A DNA stretch of 64,000 nt, taken from NCBI RefSeq assembly GCF_036670015.1, contig NZ_CP137636.1, forward strand, positions 722,501 to 786,500, read 5' to 3'. Positions 53,102 to 64,000 of the stretch are shown here, piece after piece (the stretch's first letter is position 1; every line of letters begins with the position of its first letter). A model generated the notes under the pieces. It saw only the letters and a program-made list of their open reading frames with translations. It had not been told where the DNA came from and made no database searches. Origin of the DNA: Niallia sp. XMNu-256. GTDB lineage: Bacteria > Bacillota > Bacilli > Bacillales > Cytobacillaceae. The position numbers were made by a program, and so were the translations under genes.

Positions 53102-53470
53102 ATGAGAAATTTAAATTCTGAAAAGATCATCATTGTAGAGGGGATTTCGGATCGTAATAAAATACAGAAGATCATTAAAGAGCCGGTAGAGATCATATGT
53201 ACAAATGGAACGATTTCGTCTGCCACATTAGATGAATGGGGAGAAGTGTTGTTTGATTGTGATCTATATATATTAGTTGATTCGGATCTATCGGGAGAAA
53301 AATTACGACAGCGATTAAAAAGAGAGTTTCCAAATGCTGTTCATCTATATATTGATAAAATGTATCGTGAAGTTGCCAGTGCTCCCCATTTTCACTTAGC
53401 AACTATTTTGCTAACAGCTAATATTGATGTTCATAGTGAATATTTAGATCGAGGGAAGAGTTATGAATGA
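53102..53470 (+). CDS. yusF: Toprim-domain protein (YusF-like)
   Basis: A 122-residue protein with a small Toprim domain: KIIIVEGISD carries the catalytic Glu and DLYILVDSDLSGE the DxD pair. Toprim folds occur in primases, topoisomerases and RNase M5, and YusF has no defined role. ATG 53102 follows GGGAG; an in-frame start at 53072 has no site. It overlaps yusE by 8 bp. Confidence 0.85.
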   Translation: MRNLNSEKIIIVEGISDRNKIQKIIKEPVEIICTNGTISSATLDEWGEVLFDCDLYILVDSDLSGEKLRQRLKREFPNAVHLYIDKMYREVASAPHFHLATILLTANIDVHSEYLDRGKSYE

Positions 53471-53777
53471 ATGGAATCAGAAGAGAATAGAAAGTCTCAT
53501 AAGGGAAGAAGGAACAGGGTGTGTTTATTTGTATACCCCTTTCTGTGGTACATGCCAAGTTGCTAGTAAAATGTTGTCAGTCGTTGAAGAAATGCTGCCA
53601 CAGTTAACAATCGGGAAAATCAATTTAAATTATGAGCAGAGTTTAGCGCAGGAATGGCAGATTGAGAGTGTACCATGTCTAGTATTTATAAATAAAGGGA
53701 AGGTGGAAACTAAAATATACACCTTTCAATCGGTTCCTTATTTAATTGAAACAATAAAAACAACGTTGAGGCTATAA
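53463..53777 (+). CDS. yusE: thioredoxin-family protein (YusE-like)
   Basis: A 104-residue thioredoxin-like protein with the redox motif CGTC in YTPFCGTCQVASKM near residue 28 and the cis-proline in ESVPCLVFIN. It overlaps the yusF stop (ATG 53463), so the two are translationally coupled. The CGTC motif differs from the CGPC of standard thioredoxin, so its partner is likely specific and unknown. Confidence 0.88.
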   Translation: MNEWNQKRIESLIREEGTGCVYLYTPFCGTCQVASKMLSVVEEMLPQLTIGKINLNYEQSLAQEWQIESVPCLVFINKGKVETKIYTFQSVPYLIETIKTTLRL

Positions 53778-53949
53778 CAGTGGGGTTGTCGATTTAGCTC
53801 TTTATTTATATATTTCTCGGGAAATATATTTGTAGAAATATGCAAAAATTTAATGGAATTTTCCGAAAATATACCCTTTAAATTTGCAGGAATCCAAACC
53901 GATCAAACGGAATATATATCATAAATGATTTCGATAGGTGGGATTCGAT

Positions 53950-54318
53950 GTGATCGAGTTAGTCAATTTATGGGTGGAGCAAGTAAATCGGAAATTAACT
54001 CTAAGGACGCTGATTAAGAATCTTTGTTTTTCTTTTCAATTAAGGATTGAAAAGAGAGACATTATATTAGAAATAGACAAAGGTATGATTAACTTAGAGG
54101 CTACTCCTCGAGTTTTGCCTCAACCTAAAAGATTAGAAGGAAGCGAGGAATTATTTCTATCAATCATCTTGGGAGAGAAGAAATTACGGGAAGCCGTCAA
54201 AAGCAATGAAATTACAACAACGTTCTCATTTCGTGAACTTCTACTTATGGAAACTTTATTTTATCTAGGTAAGCCAGAGTTACTAAGCGAATTTGCGACA
54301 AAAACTAATTTATATTGA
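53950..54318 (+). CDS. YusD-like protein, possible SCP2-type lipid-binding domain
   Basis: A 122-residue protein of uncertain family. Its place after yusE and before the metNPQ region matches B. subtilis yusD, an SCP2-like protein, but I see no strong motif here beyond ILEIDKGMINLE and an alternating hydrophobic pattern. GTG 53950 is chosen because AGGTGGG lies 7 bp upstream; GTG 53938 would be inside that site. A terminator follows. Confidence 0.6.
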   Translation: MIELVNLWVEQVNRKLTLRTLIKNLCFSFQLRIEKRDIILEIDKGMINLEATPRVLPQPKRLEGSEELFLSIILGEKKLREAVKSNEITTTFSFRELLLMETLFYLGKPELLSEFATKTNLY

Positions 54319-54337
54319 CAATTAAATCGTTTGTGGT

Positions 54338-54383
54338 AAAATTTCACTATAAAATGAGTTGATTTACACAGTGAAATTTTTTT
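54338..54383 (+). terminator. Terminator between the YusD-like gene and metY
   Basis: AAATTTCACT pairs with AGTGAAATTT across a 21-base loop, followed by four to seven T. It separates metY from the genes upstream. Confidence 0.65.
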
Positions 54384-54428
54384 GGTTTTAATTCGTACTT
54401 TTCCGATGTGAAAAAAGGAGAGATAGTG

Positions 54429-55727
54429 ATGTCAGATAAAAAATATCGTATTGAAACACTAAGTGTCCATGGTGGTCTTCAACCAGATCCAGTAACAGGT
54501 GCAAGAGCTGTACCTATTTACCAAAACAATGCTTATCAGTTTAAAAATACTGAGCATGCCGCCAATCTATTTGGATTAGCTGAGCCGGGTTATATTTATA
54601 CACGGATACATAATCCAACAACAACTGTTTTTGAAGAAAGAGTCGCACTGCTTGAAGGTGGAATTGGCGCTTTAGCAGTTTCAAGTGGCATGGCTGCCAT
54701 CACTCTAGCAATATTAAATATTGCTGAAAGTGGAGATGAAATTATTTCTGATGCAAACTTATACGGTGGTACTTATAATTTATTTGCTGTCACACTTCCT
54801 AAATATGGAATTAAGGTAAAGTTTGTTGATTCAGAAGACCCAGAGAATTTCCGTGCCGCCATTACAGATAAAACAAAAGCAATTTTCGCCGAAACAATTG
54901 GAAATCCTAGTCTAAAGGTGTTAGATATTGAAAAAGTTTCTAGTATTGCCCACGATGCTGGGATCCCGCTAATTATTGATAATACATTTGCAACACCATA
55001 TTTATGCCGGCCGTTTGAATTTGGAGCGGATATTGTTGTTCACTCTGCGACAAAATGGTTATTAGGTAATGGAACATCAACAGGGGGAGTTATTGTTGAC
55101 AGTGGTAAGTTTGACTGGAATTCACCTAAATTCCCGGGTTTAACAGAGCCAGATGAAAGTTATCATGGTCTTGTTTATTCAAGAGATGTTGGTGCAGCTG
55201 CATACATCACAAAAGCGCGTGTTCAATTATTACGTGATTTTGGCCCAGCATTAAGTCCGCAAAATGCTTTCCAATTTGTCTTAGGACTAGAAACATTACA
55301 CTTAAGAATGAGGGAACATGTAGCAAATGCTGTGAAGGTAGTTGAATATTTAGAAAAGCATCCTGCTGTTAATTGGGTTCTATATCCTGGTAGTGAAAAT
55401 AGCCCAGAAAAAGAGTTGGCAGCGAAGTATTTACCTAAAGGTGCTGGCTCAATAATCGTATTTGGAATTAAAGGCGGCAGAGAAGCAGGTGCAAAGGTCA
55501 TTAATAGTGTCGAATTATTTGCCCATGTTGCCAATGTTGGGGATGCCAAAAGTTTAATTATCCATCCAGCAAGCACAACTCACCAACAATTAGATGCGGA
55601 AGGATTAAAAGCCGCAGGAGTCGGTGAGGATCTAATCAGATTATCGATTGGAATTGAAAATGTGGAGGATATTATTGAAGATTTAGAGCAAGCGATTGCA
55701 AAGGCCACAGGTTTAACGTCCCTTTAA
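54429..55727 (+). CDS. metY: O-acetylhomoserine sulfhydrylase (aminocarboxypropyltransferase)
   Basis: A PLP enzyme that makes homocysteine (or cysteine) from O-acetylhomoserine and sulfide. The 432-residue protein has the Cys/Met-metabolism family pattern: [30 protein letters not shown], and the PLP lysine in [20 protein letters not shown] 54429 follows AAGGAGAG. It stands alone between a terminator and the SAM riboswitch of metNPQ, and has no S-box of its own within the 100 bp upstream. Confidence 0.92.
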   Translation: MSDKKYRIETLSVHGGLQPDPVTGARAVPIYQNNAYQFKNTEHAANLFGLAEPGYIYTRIHNPTTTVFEERVALLEGGIGALAVSSGMAAITLAILNIAESGDEIISDANLYGGTYNLFAVTLPKYGIKVKFVDSEDPENFRAAITDKTKAIFAETIGNPSLKVLDIEKVSSIAHDAGIPLIIDNTFATPYLCRPFEFGADIVVHSATKWLLGNGTSTGGVIVDSGKFDWNSPKFPGLTEPDESYHGLVYSRDVGAAAYITKARVQLLRDFGPALSPQNAFQFVLGLETLHLRMREHVANAVKVVEYLEKHPAVNWVLYPGSENSPEKELAAKYLPKGAGSIIVFGIKGGREAGAKVINSVELFAHVANVGDAKSLIIHPASTTHQQLDAEGLKAAGVGEDLIRLSIGIENVEDIIEDLEQAIAKATGLTSL

Positions 55728-55844
55728 TCTAGGAATTAACAATATATTGAAATATGATTCGTCTAATTGACACCCTATATATAACGTGATACCATATCTT
55801 CTATGAATCTTTCGTAATAGTATATCGGAATAGGAATATATAAC

Positions 55845-56004
55845 TCTTATCAAGAGAGGTGGAGGGATGTGCCCGATGAAGCCCGGCAACCGTCAATTTT
55901 TGTTGACATGGTGCCAAATCACACAAAGCAAAGGGCTTTGACAGATGGGAGAAAGGTCATTTGAAAATGCCTTTCTGCTCAGGTGAAGCAGAAAGGCATT
56001 TTAT
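55845..56004 (+). promoter_or_regulatory. SAM-I (S-box) riboswitch with terminator, controlling metNPQ
   Basis: Class features appear in order: CTTATCAAGAGAGGTGGAGG (55845 on), GATGAAGCCCGGCAACC, GGTGCCAAATC and CAGATGGGAGAAAG. A terminator follows, with AATGCCTTTCTGC pairing to GCAGAAAGGCATT (55965-56002). SAM binding should terminate transcription ahead of the methionine importer. Confidence 0.93.
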
Positions 56005-56064
56005 GTGCCATTATATGTATGTAGCGATGTACGAAATGTCTTTAAAAGAAGGTGAGCGGTCACG

Positions 56065-57090
56065 ATGATTACAATCAAAAATGTACAAAAGATATTTTCT
56101 ACCAGGCAAGGAAATGTTACAGCTGTCTCAGATGTGAATTTGGAAATTAATAACGGAGAAATTTTCGGGGTTATTGGATATAGTGGTGCAGGAAAAAGTA
56201 CGTTAATTAGAATGTTGAACGGGCTTGAAATTCCAACCGATGGTACAGTAACGGTAGCGGACAAGCAAATATCTCATATAAAAGGTGGAGCATTAAGAGC
56301 GGCTCGCCAGGAAATCAGTATGATATTTCAACATTTCAATTTATTGTGGTCCAGAACTGTAAGAGAAAACATTGCTTTTCCGCTAGAAATTGCTGGAATC
56401 CCAAAGCAAAAAAGAAAACAACGAGTGGACGAACTAATTCAACTAGTTGGATTAGAAGGCAGAGAGGACTCTTATCCATCCCAGCTTAGTGGTGGGCAAA
56501 AACAACGGGTAGGAATTGCGAGGGCGCTTGCTAATAACCCTAAAGTGCTGCTCTGTGATGAAGCAACATCTGCTTTGGATCCGGAAACAACAGACTCTAT
56601 TCTAGAATTGTTAGTTGATATTAATAAAAAATTAGGCTTAACAATTGTGTTAATTACTCATGAAATGCACGTTATTCGTAAAATATGCCATCGTGTAGCC
56701 GTTATGGAAAACGGTAAAGTTGTTGAAGTAGGACCTGTCTTGGAAGTATTTAAAGAACCAAAACAAACAATTACTAAACGCTTTGTCCAACAAGTAACAG
56801 AACCCGAAGAAACGAAGGAAACCATTCAACATTTACTTCAGAATATTCGTTCCGGAAAAGTGATTCAGCTCACATTTGTTGGCGAAGGAACGGAACAGCC
56901 ATTAATGACTAATTTAATCCGAAATTTTGATGTGACTGTAAATATTCTTCAAGGAAAAATATCTCAAACACGAGAAGGTCAATATGGTTCTTTATTTATC
57001 CATATTGATGGAAAAGATGATGTTATAAATAATGCTCTTGACTTTATAGAATCCCAGCAAGTTGCTGTGGAGGTGGTTTCACATGCTTAA
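56065..57090 (+). CDS. metN: Methionine ABC transporter ATP-binding protein
   Basis: A 341-residue ATPase: Walker A GYSGAGKST (residue 37 on), signature LSGGQKQR, Walker B VLLCDEATSALD, then a C-terminal NIL domain (about 265-341) that senses internal methionine. GAAGGTGAG precedes the ATG. It is the first gene after the S-box and overlaps metP by 8 bp. Confidence 0.95.
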   Translation: MITIKNVQKIFSTRQGNVTAVSDVNLEINNGEIFGVIGYSGAGKSTLIRMLNGLEIPTDGTVTVADKQISHIKGGALRAARQEISMIFQHFNLLWSRTVRENIAFPLEIAGIPKQKRKQRVDELIQLVGLEGREDSYPSQLSGGQKQRVGIARALANNPKVLLCDEATSALDPETTDSILELLVDINKKLGLTIVLITHEMHVIRKICHRVAVMENGKVVEVGPVLEVFKEPKQTITKRFVQQVTEPEETKETIQHLLQNIRSGKVIQLTFVGEGTEQPLMTNLIRNFDVTVNILQGKISQTREGQYGSLFIHIDGKDDVINNALDFIESQQVAVEVVSHA

Positions 57091-57751
57091 CGGGTTGTTT
57101 CCAAATGTCAACTTAGACAAAGCTATTGATAAAACAATTGAGACCCTCTATATGACAGGATATTCACTTGTTTTTATCATTATAATTGGAATTGCTTTAG
57201 GTTTGTTACTGTTTTTAACATCAGACGGGAATCTTTGGCAAAATAAATTCATTAACTCGATTGTCGCAGCAATTGTAAATATATTTAGATCGATTCCCTT
57301 TGTAATATTAATTGTTCTATTAATTCCTTTCACAAAGGTCATAGTTGGTTCGATGATTGGAAAGGAAGCGGCTTTACCTGCGTTAATTATTGGGTCCGCA
57401 CCATTTTATGCAAGAATGGTTGAAATAGGTTTGCGTGAAATTGATAAAGGGGTTATTGAGGCTGCTAGATCGATGGGAGCAAAAACGAGTACGATTATTT
57501 TTAAAGTGCTGCTTCCAGAGTCCATGCCAGCCATTGTATCGGGAATTACTGTCACAACCATTGCTCTTATAGGTTATACGGCTATTGCGGGCGTTATTGG
57601 TGCTGGTGGCTTAGGAGACTATGCATACTTAGATGGTTTTTCGCGAGGACAAAGTGATGTTACATTATTTGCTACAATCATTATTTTAATCATTGTATTT
57701 ATTGTCCAATATCTTGGAGATACATTAACAAGAAAAATAGATAAAAGATAG
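57083..57751 (+). CDS. metP: Methionine ABC transporter permease
   Basis: A 222-residue permease with five or so membrane helices and the EAA loop GVIEAARSMGAKTSTIIFKV near residue 127. It is the MetI/MetP type. ATG 57083 follows GGAGGTGG inside metN; the upstream in-frame ATG at 57062 would lose that site. It is translationally coupled to metN. Confidence 0.93.
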   Translation: MLNGLFPNVNLDKAIDKTIETLYMTGYSLVFIIIIGIALGLLLFLTSDGNLWQNKFINSIVAAIVNIFRSIPFVILIVLLIPFTKVIVGSMIGKEAALPALIIGSAPFYARMVEIGLREIDKGVIEAARSMGAKTSTIIFKVLLPESMPAIVSGITVTTIALIGYTAIAGVIGAGGLGDYAYLDGFSRGQSDVTLFATIIILIIVFIVQYLGDTLTRKIDKR

Positions 57752-57766
57752 GAAAGGGGAAAAATA

Positions 57767-58606
57767 ATGAAAAAATTATTTTTACTATTATTTAGTGCTT
57801 TATTAGTATTAGTACTTGCGGCTTGCGGTAATTCTAATGAAGAAAATGCAAGTGAAGGTAGTGAAGGTACAAAATCAATTAAAATTGGAGCAACTAATGC
57901 ACCACATGCTGAAATTCTTGAACAAGCTAAACCTTTATTGGAAGAGCAAGGAATTGAGTTAGATATTCAGACGTTTAGTAAATATGAATTAATTAATCCA
58001 GCTCTAAATGATGGAGATCTAGATGCGAACTTTTTCCAACATATCCCTTATTTAAATACAGAAGTAACGGAAAAAGGTTATGAGATTGTTAATGCTGGCG
58101 GCGTTCATATTGAGCCGATTGGAATTTATTCTAAAAAATTTAAAACTAAAGAAGAGATTGAAGATGGGGCTACAGTAATAATGAGCAGTAGTGTCCCTGA
58201 TCACGGACGTATTTTAGCCTTGTTTGAAGCAGAAGGATTAATTACACTAAAAGATGGTATTGATAAAACAGCAGCAACTTTAGAGGATATCGTTGAAAAT
58301 CCAAAAAACTTAAAGTTTGAATATGATTATGCTCCTGATATTCTTCCGTCAGTTTATAATAACGATGAGGGTGACCTAGTTGTTATTAACTCCAATTATG
58401 CGATACAAAATGGGATCAATCCAATTGAAGATTCACTTGTAATTGAATCAGGGGAAAACAATCCATACGTAAATGTAATTGCTGTGAAAGAAGGCAATGA
58501 AGACAAAGAGGAAATTAAAGCACTTATAGACGTGTTGAATTCCCAAGAAGTTAAAGATTTTATTCTTGAAAAATATGAAGGAGCAGTACTTCCTGCTACC
58601 GAATAA
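57767..58606 (+). CDS. metQ: Methionine-binding lipoprotein
   Basis: A 279-residue NlpA-family lipoprotein. The signal ends in LAAC (cysteine about residue 20) followed by a Ser/Glu-rich linker. The fold markers are GATNAPHAEILEQ, FQHIPYL, and NSNYAIQNGINP near residue 210. It binds methionine outside the membrane. A GAAAGGGG site and 15-bp gap link it to metP. A perfect-stem terminator follows at 58609. Confidence 0.94.
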   Translation: MKKLFLLLFSALLVLVLAACGNSNEENASEGSEGTKSIKIGATNAPHAEILEQAKPLLEEQGIELDIQTFSKYELINPALNDGDLDANFFQHIPYLNTEVTEKGYEIVNAGGVHIEPIGIYSKKFKTKEEIEDGATVIMSSSVPDHGRILALFEAEGLITLKDGIDKTAATLEDIVENPKNLKFEYDYAPDILPSVYNNDEGDLVVINSNYAIQNGINPIEDSLVIESGENNPYVNVIAVKEGNEDKEEIKALIDVLNSQEVKDFILEKYEGAVLPATE

Positions 58607-58608
58607 CG

Positions 58609-58649
58609 AATTAAAGCCATGGTTTCATAAAGAATCCATGGCTTTAATT
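58609..58649 (+). terminator. Terminator after metNPQ
   Basis: ATTAAAGCCATGG pairs perfectly with CCATGGCTTTAAT across a 13-base loop. The tail is only moderately T-rich. Confidence 0.7.
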
Positions 58650-58967
58650 CATATTACTTTAAAAATTCGATACCAATAAGTACAATAGGATAGGCATTCT
58701 CATTTTTGTTTAAAATACAAAAGGACCATATGAAGTATTCTATATTAGAAAAAATTAACTAGATTTGGAAGGGATACTAGTATTAAAACCATTCTCAATA
58801 AGGGTTAAATGGACTTTCTAAACATTTTTGTTTTGAAAGCTTGTAATTACTGCATAACGGTTGCTAAGAATTCAGTTTTGGTATAAGATTGAGTGAGAAC
58901 TAAATGAGAATAGAAATGCCGGTTCATACCGACAAGATATAATTATTACTTTGGAGGGCATAAAATT
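58650..58967 (+). other. Leader/promoter region of the suf operon, no gene seen
   Basis: AT-rich stretch with no ORF and no known riboswitch. It must hold the suf promoter, but no clear -35/-10 pair, Fur box or copy of the palindrome at 33894 was found. TTTGGAGGG just before sufC is its ribosome binding site. Confidence 0.5.
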
Positions 58968-59753
58968 ATGGCAGGATCTGTACTAACGATCAAAGATTTA
59001 CACGTTTCAATAGAGGAAAAGGAAATATTAAAAGGTGTGGACCTAGAGATAAAAGGTGGGGAAATCCACGCGATTATGGGACCAAACGGAACTGGGAAGT
59101 CGACTTTGTCTTCTGCAATTATGGGGCACCCAAAATACGAGGTAACAAAAGGGAACGTAACTTTAGATGGAAAAGAAGTTCTAGAAATGGAAGTAGATGA
59201 GCGAGCACGTGAAGGTCTATTCCTTGCAATGCAATATCCAAGTGAAATCAGTGGAGTAACAAATGCGGATTTCTTACGTTCAGCGATTAACAGTCGTCGT
59301 GGAGAAGGAAATGAAATTTCTTTAATGAAGTTTATTAAAGAAATGGATAAGAAAATGGATTCCCTTGAAATGGATCCAGACATGGCACAACGTTATTTAA
59401 ACGAAGGATTTTCAGGTGGAGAGAAAAAACGTAATGAAATTCTTCAATTAATGATGATTCAACCTAAATTTGCAATCTTAGACGAAATTGACTCTGGTCT
59501 TGATATTGATGCATTAAAGGTTGTTGCTAATGGAATTAACGACATGCGTGGAGAGAATTTCGGTTGTCTGTTAATTACGCACTATCAACGTTTATTAGAT
59601 TATATTACTCCTGACTTTGTGCATGTAATGATGCAAGGTCGAATTGTGAAATCTGGCGGTCCTGAACTTGCTCAAAGATTAGAAGCAGAAGGATATGATT
59701 GGATTAAGCAAGAACTAGGAATCGAAGACGAAACAGTTGGTCAAGAAGCGTAA
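58968..59753 (+). CDS. sufC: Fe-S cluster assembly ATPase SufC
   Basis: A 261-residue soluble ABC ATPase, partner of SufB and SufD in the scaffold complex. Walker A is GPNGTGKST (residue 38 on), signature FSGGEKKR, Walker B FAILDEIDSGLD. It is first in sufCDSUB, with an 17-bp gap to sufD. Confidence 0.96.
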   Translation: MAGSVLTIKDLHVSIEEKEILKGVDLEIKGGEIHAIMGPNGTGKSTLSSAIMGHPKYEVTKGNVTLDGKEVLEMEVDERAREGLFLAMQYPSEISGVTNADFLRSAINSRRGEGNEISLMKFIKEMDKKMDSLEMDPDMAQRYLNEGFSGGEKKRNEILQLMMIQPKFAILDEIDSGLDIDALKVVANGINDMRGENFGCLLITHYQRLLDYITPDFVHVMMQGRIVKSGGPELAQRLEAEGYDWIKQELGIEDETVGQEA

Positions 59754-59770
59754 GTTAGGAGGATTTAGTT

Positions 59771-62752
<2,982 letters not shown>

Positions 62753-62821
62753 TCAACTTCGGTGTTTGGCACCGGATAACATTTGCGATGGTTAATCGCT
62801 TATTAAAGGGGGAAAACGACG

Positions 62822-64000
62822 ATGGCAAAAAAAGCGCCAGAAATCGGTGATTATAAATATGGTTTTCACGATAAAGACGTCTCCATTTTCCGGTCAGAAC
62901 GCGGATTAACAAAGGAAATTGTAGAAGAAATTTCAAAAATGAAAGAAGAGCCACAGTGGATGCTCGACTTCCGTTTGAAATCATTGGATATTTTTTACAG
63001 CAAGCCAATGCCGCAATGGGGTGGGGATTTAGCATCATTAAATTTTGATGAAATCACTTACTATGTAAAACCATCTGAGCAAGCTGAAAGATCTTGGGAT
63101 GAAGTACCAGAAGAAATCAAGCAAACATTTGATAAGCTAGGAATTCCTGAAGCTGAACAAAAGTATTTAGCAGGAGTTTCTGCTCAATACGAATCAGAAG
63201 TAGTTTACCATAATATGAAGGAAGACTTAGAGGAACAAGGGATTGTCTTTAAGGATACAGACTCAGCTTTAAAAGAAAATGAGGATATTTTCCGTGAGCA
63301 CTGGGCAAAAGTTATCCCACCAACTGATAATAAATTTGCTGCGTTAAACTCAGCGGTTTGGTCTGGTGGTTCCTTTATCTATGTTCCAAAAGGAATTAAA
63401 GTGGACACTCCACTCCAAGCGTATTTCCGCATCAACTCTGAAAACATGGGACAATTTGAACGTACATTAATCATTGTTGATGAAGGGGCATCTGTTCACT
63501 ATGTTGAAGGATGTACAGCACCTGTTTATACGACTAACTCTCTGCATAGTGCAGTTGTTGAAATTGTCATTAAAAAGGATGCTTACTGCCGTTATACAAC
63601 GATTCAAAACTGGGCGAACAATGTGTTCAACCTTGTGACAAAGCGTGCGGTATGTGAAGAGAACGCAACAATGGAATGGATCGATGGGAATATTGGTTCT
63701 AAATTAACAATGAAGTACCCAGCGGTCATTTTAAAAGGTGAAGGTGCTCGTGGTTTAACTCTTTCAATCGCGATTGCTGGTAAGGGACAAAACCAAGACA
63801 CTGGTGCAAAAATGATTCACTTAGCTCCAAACACATCTTCCACTATTGTATCGAAATCAATTTCTAAGCATGGTGGAAATGTAACATACCGTGGTATCGT
63901 GAAATTTGGCCGAAATGCTGAAGGTGCACGTGCAAACATTGAATGTGACACATTAATTATGGATAATGAATCCACCTCAGATACGATCCCTTATAATGAG
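62822..64000 (+). CDS. sufB: Fe-S cluster assembly protein SufB (C-terminus cut by window edge)
   Basis: The first 393 residues of SufB, the scaffold on which the cluster forms. It begins [20 protein letters not shown] and shows [20 protein letters not shown] near residue 180 and [18 protein letters not shown] near 237. The frame is open to the window end; about 70 residues should be missing. AAAGGGGG precedes the ATG. It is the last known gene of sufCDSUB. Confidence 0.96.
   Translation, partial: MAKKAPEIGDYKYGFHDKDVSIFRSERGLTKEIVEEISKMKEEPQWMLDFRLKSLDIFYSKPMPQWGGDLASLNFDEITYYVKPSEQAERSWDEVPEEIKQTFDKLGIPEAEQKYLAGVSAQYESEVVYHNMKEDLEEQGIVFKDTDSALKENEDIFREHWAKVIPPTDNKFAALNSAVWSGGSFIYVPKGIKVDTPLQAYFRINSENMGQFERTLIIVDEGASVHYVEGCTAPVYTTNSLHSAVVEIVIKKDAYCRYTTIQNWANNVFNLVTKRAVCEENATMEWIDGNIGSKLTMKYPAVILKGEGARGLTLSIAIAGKGQNQDTGAKMIHLAPNTSSTIVSKSISKHGGNVTYRGIVKFGRNAEGARANIECDTLIMDNESTSDTIPYNE

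Noticed and set aside
54330-54428. T-box or S-box in the metY leader
   Set aside because: The hairpin here is an ordinary terminator; none of the conserved S-box or T-box blocks is present.

Overview
The window is chromosomal DNA from a low-GC, endospore-forming Bacillaceae member. The signs are strong GGAGG ribosome binding sites, TTG and GTG starts, cre and Fur boxes, CotF-like coat genes, and a B. subtilis-like gene order fadN-fadA-fadE-yusI-gcvH-yusF-yusE-yusD-metNPQ-sufCDSUB. No tRNA, rRNA, CRISPR array or prophage was seen.

Positions 1-21,700 form a glucuronide/glucuronate catabolic island. It starts with a divergent AraC-family regulator and beta-glucuronidase (uidA). Two unrelated GPH-family symporters and one odd PTS-derived permease serve uptake. 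The uxaC-uxuA-uxuB enzyme set is present twice, once behind kdgK and once behind kdgA. Together the two operons complete glucuronate -> fructuronate -> mannonate -> KDG -> KDPG -> pyruvate + glyceraldehyde-3-phosphate. A GntR/FCD repressor gene lies in the middle, and five copies of a GTATAC..GTATAC palindrome sit at promoters across the island. Two of those promoters also carry a cre site at the same spacing. A HAD phosphatase and an intracellular GH3 glycosidase close the island.

Positions 22,000-34,500 hold azoreductase, an amino-acid permease, a DUF445 protein, a decayed zone (IS200/IS605 element with broken tnpA and tnpB, then a frameshifted diguanylate cyclase), HesB-like and DUF1450 proteins, trhO, sodA, a SufR-like regulator with a perfect operator-like palindrome, and small IDEAL and DUF350 ORFs. 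Two dispersed repeat families (A, about 200 bp, six copies or fragments; B, about 170 bp, three copies) lie between genes from 3 to 41 kb.

Positions 35,000-46,400 hold a Fur-boxed yclNOPQ-type siderophore transporter, queT with a preQ1 riboswitch, a TerC-family gene with a yybP-ykoY riboswitch, tungstate transporter tupABC, a FtsW/RodA-type gene and a small coat-protein cluster. Positions 46,600-64,000 hold fadNAE, yusI, gcvH, yusF, yusE, a YusD-like gene, metY, SAM-riboswitch-controlled metNPQ and sufCDSUB (sufB runs off the end).

The most unusual item is the PTS-type protein at 10,278-11,888. It is a IIC-IIA fusion with no IIB, and the phosphorylatable histidine of its IIA domain is replaced by phenylalanine. 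It therefore cannot work as a normal phosphotransferase permease. The duplicated uxa/uxu modules and the shared promoter/operator architecture come next. No wholly new multi-gene system could be supported.
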